Positions 59,137-64,000 of a stretch of DNA of 64,000 bases are shown piece by piece. The translations under genes were made by a program, and so were the position numbers. This stretch comes from Pseudocercospora fijiensis CIRAD86. Lineage: Eukaryota; Ascomycota; Dothideomycetes; Mycosphaerellales; Mycosphaerellaceae. Within the stretch, counting starts at the first letter, position 1. Every line of letters starts with the position of its first letter. Below the pieces are notes generated by a model that saw nothing but the letters and a program-made list of their open reading frames with translations, ran no database searches and was not told where the DNA came from. The stretch lies in the NCBI RefSeq assembly GCF_000340215.1, contig NW_006921535.1:3396596-3460595 (forward strand), in the 5' to 3' direction.

Positions 59137-59335
59137 TATATAAGAAGGGTTATATTAGTAGGTAGATAGGGTAGTAGTAGATATAAGTAGTATTCGATAG
59201 AGAACTAGAAGAAGAAGGAGGAAGGCAGGCTAGTTAGCCTAACGCTAAGCGCTAAGCCCTGCCTAAGGCACTAAGACCCTAGCTTTACTCGGCCTAATTA
59301 TATACTAGTTACGTATAGCCTCTTTAGCCCTAACA
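59137..59335 (-). repeat. 5' LTR (right) of minus-strand family-A element
   Basis: 199 bp, TATATAAGAAGG...CCCTAACA on the plus strand. The adjacent ATCGAATAC (59128-59136) is the primer-binding site seen from the other strand. Confidence 0.9.
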
Positions 59336-59720
59336 ATGTATTAATTAAAGGGATGTTAGAAGGCGTACTAATAAAGTTTTAACTAGAATATATATAAATT
59401 TATAATAGTAGCGAGGTAAAGAATTATAGCTGTAGTATATAGACTATTTCTACGTCCGAGCCTCCGAGGCTATATCCGCGGCCTAGTAGGGATATTATCC
59501 TAGATATACGCCGCTTACTTCGTAAGCGGTTTATACCTATTTATAAGAACTCTTCGAATTCGAATAGCTATCTATAAATTAGCTAGCTAGAAACATAGGA
59601 TTTTCTAGACTTATAGAAGAATACCTAAAGATTCAGCCTATCTAAAAATATTTGTATTCTAGCCGTATTGTATGATACTGTCTCGAATTCAGTGTGGATT
59701 TTGCAGATGGCTGTTTGAAT
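59336..59720. other. RIP-mutated flank and boundary to normal DNA
   Basis: About 300 bp of mutated DNA beyond the LTR, then a change to normal composition at roughly 59650-59680 (GTATGATACTGTCTCG). No gene or known repeat was recognised. Confidence 0.5.
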
Positions 59721-59960
59721 TCAAGAAGTTTTTGCAAATGGGTGTAGGGAGTAAGCGGCGTTTGCCTCCAATTCAGCTGCGGATACAGGCTCTATCCCTA
59801 CAGACGACTCTCGCACCTGAGATTCCTCATTCGTCGCTTTGAGTGTGCCTACATTTCTGGACAGCAGATTGGTCAAAACAGCATCAGCGTTCAGTCCCTG
59901 TATGGCCCGGCCAGGGGGGAAGAGTCTGTACAATAGGGGCATTGGGCTACGTATCCACAA
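59721..59960 (-). CDS. Small open frame, possibly a gene remnant
   Basis: 79 codons on the minus strand. The last 55 residues have ordinary protein composition (NAAYSLHPFAKTS end), the first 15 do not. Its upstream side runs into the promoter of the arylsulfotransferase-like gene, so a full gene is unlikely. It could be the 3' end of a gene lost when repeats accumulated, or chance. No family was recognised. Confidence 0.22.
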   Translation of the reverse strand: MWIRSPMPLLYRLFPPGRAIQGLNADAVLTNLLSRNVGTLKATNEESQVRESSVGIEPVSAAELEANAAYSLHPFAKTS

Positions 59961-60034
59961 GCTGCGTAGATCAAAGGTCTTGAACTAACCAATAGTCAAC
60001 TCCACTCATTCATTCCTTTTCATCCAATGAAATT

Positions 60035-61954
60035 ATGACGCTCGCTCTCCTGCTGCTATGGCATCTTCAAATAGCCATTGCAGCTTCTGCGGAGCTTCCT
60101 AGCGAGACAGACCAGGTCGAAAGAGTCTACATAGAAAGCTACCCGGTCAAGGAGTTCGCATCTGCCAATATTCTAGCACCTCAGGTCGAATTCTCCATCG
60201 ACAATTCAGAATGCGATGACGGCCAATACTACTTCATCTCTCCTCGAGGCTGGAAAGTTCGGGAACCAGGCCCGATGATTCTAGACCGCAAAGGCGAGGT
60301 CATATGGGCGAACCACTTCCCAAACGACTTTGGTGGGCAGGCATATGATCTCAGGGTCCAGCAGTACCAAGGCGAGGAATACTTGACATTCTGGCTGGGT
60401 GACGATCGAGTCCGAGGACATGGTGATGGATACTTCTATATGCTCAACTCCTCGTACCACATTGTTCGTAAAGTCAGTGGCGCGAATGGAAAACTTGCAG
60501 ATTTCCATGAGTTTTTGATCACCCCAGAAGGCACTGTTGTGCTAGCCGTCTACGAGACAACGCCCAAGGATGTAAGACCTGCTGGACGCAAGGTCAATGA
60601 TACCTGGAACCAAGCTGTCCTGGATTGCCTAGTTCAGGAAGTGAATATTGAGACTGGAGAGCTCATTTTCGAGTGGCGAGCTTCGGACCATATCGATGTG
60701 ACTCTTTCCTACCAAAAGATGGACAAACCAGAGGTTGGGACTAAAGAAAAGCCATATGATTTCTATCATCTCAATTCAGTGGACAAGGACGAGCATGGTA
60801 ATTACTTGATCACTGCTAGGAATACGCATTCTAGCATTTATGTCGATGGCAGAACCGGGGAGACGATCTGGACTTTGGGTGGAAAAGATAACAAGTTTAA
60901 GGCCCGATCTGGAGGCCATGCCTTGAATATGGCGTGGCAGCATGACGCTCGCTTCGTGTCACCGGAGCTGTTCCCCGAAACCTATAGACCATCGACTTCA
61001 AACCCAGGAACAACCACAAAATTGATGACTGTATTTGACAATGGCTGGGATTACGACTACGAGTATGGGACAGGTTATTCCAGGGCATTGTTATTGGAGA
61101 TACAGTATCCCACACCGAGCAAGAAGCAGACCGGGCAAGCTTTCGAGCCTGGCGATGTTCCAGCGGACGATGCGTGGGTCGAGTTCCATGGGCCATTGAG
61201 TGAGAAAGACGCCGAGAAGCTGAACGAGATCGAAGGATCTGATCCAGCGTATACAGTGCGTGTGGTACGTGAATACATTCATCCTGAGCACATCATCTCG
61301 TTCAGCCAAGGATCTGTGCAACTATTATCCCAGCAGAAAGGCCGCGACGCTAGGGTAGTTGTAGGATACGGAATCAACGCTGTGGTAGCTGAGTTCAGCG
61401 GCAATGGCACTATTTTGTGCGATATGCTCTTTGGTACCAAATATTCATGGGAAACTGGCAACATTCACAATTATCGAGCATACAAGTTTCCCTGGGTCGG
61501 GCGGCCTACACATTCGCCTGCAATCGCCATTCGTGATGGAAATGCATACTTCAGCTGGAATGGCGCTACTGAAGTCGTTGAATGGCTTCTACAAGAGTCC
61601 GATCTCACAGGCGCCAGAGTGTGGATTGATGTGATCAAAGTGCCAAAGACGGGCTTTGAGACCGCGATTCCGCTCATCAGTGACCGCTACGCTGTGAGGA
61701 AACGATATCTGAGAGCGATGGCGATCGACAAGGACGGCCGAGTGTTGCATCATGGCATCAGTGACCCCCTTGATCGGCATCATGGCATCAGTGACCACGT
61801 TGATCAATCCCCCTCCACCTTTGGACTCGATCTAACTGGCAACACGCTTTACTTGTCGCTTACGATAGCGTGCATTGGAAGTATTGCAGTCCTGGCCAGA
61901 TTGTTCAAGATTCTACGTGGCAGGGCCCCTAAGCCCTCGGGCAAGTCAAGTTGA
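60035..61954 (+). CDS. Arylsulfotransferase-family secreted or membrane protein
   Basis: 639 residues, no intron seen. A signal peptide covers residues 1-18 (LALLLLWHLQIAIA). The body has beta-propeller-like repeats with the features of the fungal arylsulfotransferase (ASST) family: DFHEFLITPEGTVVLAVYE at 156-174, YHLNSVDKDEHGNYLITAR at 244-262, ETIWTLGGKDN at 276-286 and WQHDARF at 301-307. His158, His245 and His303 are candidate active-site or structural residues. A hydrophobic segment at 605-624 followed by basic residues suggests a C-terminal membrane anchor with the catalytic part outside or in the lumen. Bacterial ASST moves sulfate between phenols; the substrate of the fungal proteins is not established. 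A 30-bp in-frame duplication adds HHGISD twice at 572-591. It is the first gene next to the repeat block. Confidence 0.87.
   Translation: MTLALLLLWHLQIAIAASAELPSETDQVERVYIESYPVKEFASANILAPQVEFSIDNSECDDGQYYFISPRGWKVREPGPMILDRKGEVIWANHFPNDFGGQAYDLRVQQYQGEEYLTFWLGDDRVRGHGDGYFYMLNSSYHIVRKVSGANGKLADFHEFLITPEGTVVLAVYETTPKDVRPAGRKVNDTWNQAVLDCLVQEVNIETGELIFEWRASDHIDVTLSYQKMDKPEVGTKEKPYDFYHLNSVDKDEHGNYLITARNTHSSIYVDGRTGETIWTLGGKDNKFKARSGGHALNMAWQHDARFVSPELFPETYRPSTSNPGTTTKLMTVFDNGWDYDYEYGTGYSRALLLEIQYPTPSKKQTGQAFEPGDVPADDAWVEFHGPLSEKDAEKLNEIEGSDPAYTVRVVREYIHPEHIISFSQGSVQLLSQQKGRDARVVVGYGINAVVAEFSGNGTILCDMLFGTKYSWETGNIHNYRAYKFPWVGRPTHSPAIAIRDGNAYFSWNGATEVVEWLLQESDLTGARVWIDVIKVPKTGFETAIPLISDRYAVRKRYLRAMAIDKDGRVLHHGISDPLDRHHGISDHVDQSPSTFGLDLTGNTLYLSLTIACIGSIAVLARLFKILRGRAPKPSGKSS
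61748..61807 (+). repeat. 30-bp in-frame tandem duplication in the arylsulfotransferase-like gene
   Basis: CATCATGGCATCAGTGACC is repeated with a 30-bp period (61748-61777 and 61778-61807), encoding HHGISDPLDR then HHGISDHVDQ just before the membrane anchor. Confidence 0.93.
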
Positions 61955-63465
61955 AGGGACACTAGTTGTTAAGGAAGTAAGATTTACCAATTCCAACCTC
62001 GACGAGCAAATGGGCTACAACTGCTACCTCGACGAACAGCTGCCACAGGCTGCATTTCACACGCGGCCGACGGGTGGACGCTAGCCACGGTATGTATATG
62101 TACCTAGGGTAACAAGCACGCCTGCTTTTGGCGGAACGGGCCTGTGAGGTATCGCGAGGTAATCAGATATGCCACGATGAGGGATATACACCTTGTTGAG
62201 TGACATCCTATGCAGGCCTAAGCTCTTGAGGCGTCGACTCTTCTTGTTTCGTACTGATACCTGCGCGCCACCTTTTATCTCATCTCATAGGGTCGCTGCA
62301 TGTCTGGAGATTTGTGTAATCCGGGTACGAGCATAAACGAGGCAGGAATACTGGCTGCCATACTAGGGGGTGCAATGGCGTGGTTGCTTTGAAGGCCATT
62401 CAATGCGCTTCAGCATTTCTTCGTCGCTAGAAGGACGGTATTTGCTGTTTCTCCGACAGCCTCATTCAGGCCCTTTCCTGCATCGTGTGTGCTGCTATCA
62501 ACTTGACCAGCAGTGTCTTTGCGTCGAGTGAACGCCAACCGCACCAGACTCGAGTCGCTCGGCCCGACCTTTTCACCGATCCTTGCTTGGGCGTGTGCGT
62601 CTTCTGATTGCCTACCCAGTAGGAGATGGCATCCCCTTAACGAAGTCCTGGGTTAAGTCCGACGAACTGAAGTGGAGCAAGAATTGCTGTTAAATGCAGC
62701 GCACGGCTTAAATCTGATCGTTCCGTGCAATCAGATCACTTACACTAGTCGACATCCCAGTTTTGCCGACGAACGCTCCGAGCGGACGAGTTATTACAGG
62801 GGATACGTTAGAAGCCACAATTCCGAACCGCTACCGAGACTCGCAACGTCAGCCAAGATCTGGGCGAGCAGCCCCATAGCCACTCCTCAAACAGACTCTT
62901 AAGCATCATTGGTGGCATTAGGCCATTGGCACGCAGCGGAACGTACATCGAGCCATAGAAAGAGCATCGCACACGTGGTTCCGGACCCACCACGATACGA
63001 AATCGTTCATGAATGTGAGGCTGTTCAGCCACAGAAGCATTGGCAGTATCGGTCCGCGGGACCAAGATCCTTGTTCCGAATATGTATACGTCTCAAGACC
63101 AGACGGAGATGCACTTTATATCATTGTACGACGCGTGTGAGCAGTTTGAGTGCGCTCGAATATGGACTGCCGCGGAGCATACATGGCTTGGAGCGTTGCT
63201 TGGCGTTCCAAAGTCCTGCACCTCTTCGAGAGTTATCAGGTTCTCGTTTCCACGGCATTCGTCACTGCGCTGAGAAGCAATGACGGCATGCTCTCACTTG
63301 CAGAAACCCTCTGGGATGAATCTAGGCATAAAGGTAGGAGATGGAACTCAGGAGTGTGCTCTCGAAAGCAGCTCGTATTTGGTTAAAATTCTCCTTCCCC
63401 TAATCTCTATCAGCTAATAGTCACGACCTGTCCTTTCACATACAGCAAGTGGAACGATCTTGACA
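61955..63465. other. Intergenic region without a supported gene
   Basis: 1.5 kb of normal composition. Several frames of 70-125 codons are open between 62670 and 63390, but they overlap on both strands and none shows a motif or convincing composition. A decayed or multi-exon gene around 62900-63390 cannot be excluded. The last 60 bp before 63466 are the leader of the next gene. Confidence 0.45.
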
Positions 63466-64000
63466 ATGGCGATCAAAGGCGGCGCACTGCGCCTCGTAAT
63501 GATAGCAGCCTACTTCGTCGCCTTCTGCTGTGCATCCATCATCACTGGAGCATTTGCTTGGGTACGCTGGCAGCATTATCTACATCATGAACTACCATCA
63601 CTGACATCTGCACAGTTCACAGCAACCCAATTTGGCACCAGAAATATCGCGACTCTCGCTCTGGCTGCAATCACAATGCTTTACACTTTGACCTGCATGA
63701 TCATTACTTGCTGCACAGCAGGAATATCTTTCTTCGCAGTGGCCAGTCTCATCTTCGACTTCATCTTCCTCTGCGCGATGATCGCCGTAGCGGCTCTGAA
63801 CGGCAGCGGACGGCATGGATGTGACCGCGGATCCAACAATGCCTGGCCAAGAGTCGTCTATCGAGGAAGCGGAATATCTGGTTGCAGACTTTTCGTGGCT
63901 AGTTTTGCCGTCGCAATCATTGCGATCTTCATGTTTGTCGTCACGATTGTGACCCAATCGATCATCCGACGACGAGGAAACAGAAGCAGGACTTATGTTA
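63466..64000 (+). CDS. Small tetraspan (MARVEL-like) membrane protein, 3' end outside window
   Basis: Starts at ATG 63466 (MAIKGGALRLVMIAAYF) and is still open at the window edge. Four hydrophobic segments are visible (first right at the N-terminus, then at about residues 60-85, 85-110 and 145-170), with a Gly/Arg-rich loop before the last and a basic RRRGN stretch after it. This is the layout of fungal MARVEL-like or pali-type proteins. A 54-bp stretch after codon 32 (GTACGC...CTGACATCTGCACAG) looks like an intron but is a multiple of three and has no stop, so the frame is intact either way; residue numbers here count it as coding. No catalytic motif; function unknown. Confidence 0.68.
   Translation, partial: MAIKGGALRLVMIAAYFVAFCCASIITGAFAWVRWQHYLHHELPSLTSAQFTATQFGTRNIATLALAAITMLYTLTCMIITCCTAGISFFAVASLIFDFIFLCAMIAVAALNGSGRHGCDRGSNNAWPRVVYRGSGISGCRLFVASFAVAIIAIFMFVVTIVTQSIIRRRGNRSRTYV

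Larger units (their letters stand above)
34345..59335 (-). mobile_element. Second Ty3/gypsy family-A element, interrupted by family B
   Basis: Minus-strand copy of the element at 26812-33934. Both LTRs are 199 bp. Subtracting the inserted family-B element and one duplication copy (34900-52808, 17909 bp) leaves 7082 bp, close to the 7123 bp of the complete copy. Flanking pentamers are ATATG on the left and ATGTA on the right; both derive from ATGTG by one TpG-to-TpA change each, so a target duplication damaged by RIP is plausible. Coding parts carry RIP-type stops. Confidence 0.9.

Noticed and set aside
62672..63386. Cluster of overlapping open frames
   Set aside because: They lie in several frames on both strands, without motif, splice pattern or compositional support for any one of them.

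Overview
The window looks like nuclear DNA of a filamentous ascomycete, probably a Dothideomycete of the Mycosphaerellaceae type. The reasons are short spliceosomal introns (51-72 bp, CTGAC or TACTAAC branch sites), GWT1, a ferric reductase and an NmrA protein, and a sharp split between normal gene-bearing DNA and repeat blocks ruined by C-to-T/G-to-A change. In the repeats CpA and TpG have been turned into TpA while CpG survives, so old reading frames are full of TAG and TAA at Gln and Trp codons. This is the signature of repeat-induced point mutation (RIP). The taxonomic placement is inference.

Layout. (1) 1-10870: RIP-mutated repeats, with a hAT transposase relic (minus), a 123-bp tandem dimer, an unrecognised mutated reading frame (6.2-8.1 kb) and the 3' part of a Ty3/gypsy element, here called family A. 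(2) 10.9-25.8 kb: gene island with six genes: ferric reductase (+), Ser/Pro-rich protein (-), GWT1 (+), kinase-like protein (-), NmrA-like protein (+) and a multi-pass membrane protein (-). Exon structures were worked out from splice signals and reading frame. (3) 25.8-59.65 kb: retroelement block. A complete family-A element (26812-33934, 5-bp target duplication AGGTA) lies next to a second, minus-strand family-A element (34345-59335). That one was interrupted by a large chromodomain Ty3/gypsy element, family B (34900-52803, duplication CCTAG), which was in turn interrupted by a Tad-like LINE (44457-49418, 16-bp duplication). (4) 59.65-64 kb: second gene segment with an arylsulfotransferase-family protein and the start of a small membrane protein cut by the window edge.

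The most unusual items are the following. The family-B element carries about 4.7 kb of extra same-strand reading frame beyond its chromodomain. The LINE has a 75-bp antisense piece of family A at its 5' end, inside its own target-site duplication, which suggests a template-switch chimera. Family A has a primer-binding site complementary to its own LTR (Tf1/sushi-type self-priming). The LINE shows a lopsided mutation pattern (TpG nearly gone, CpA retained). In three elements RIP has hit the second Asp of the reverse transcriptase active site. The genes do not form a recognisable pathway; apart from shared intergenic regions there is no sign of co-regulation.
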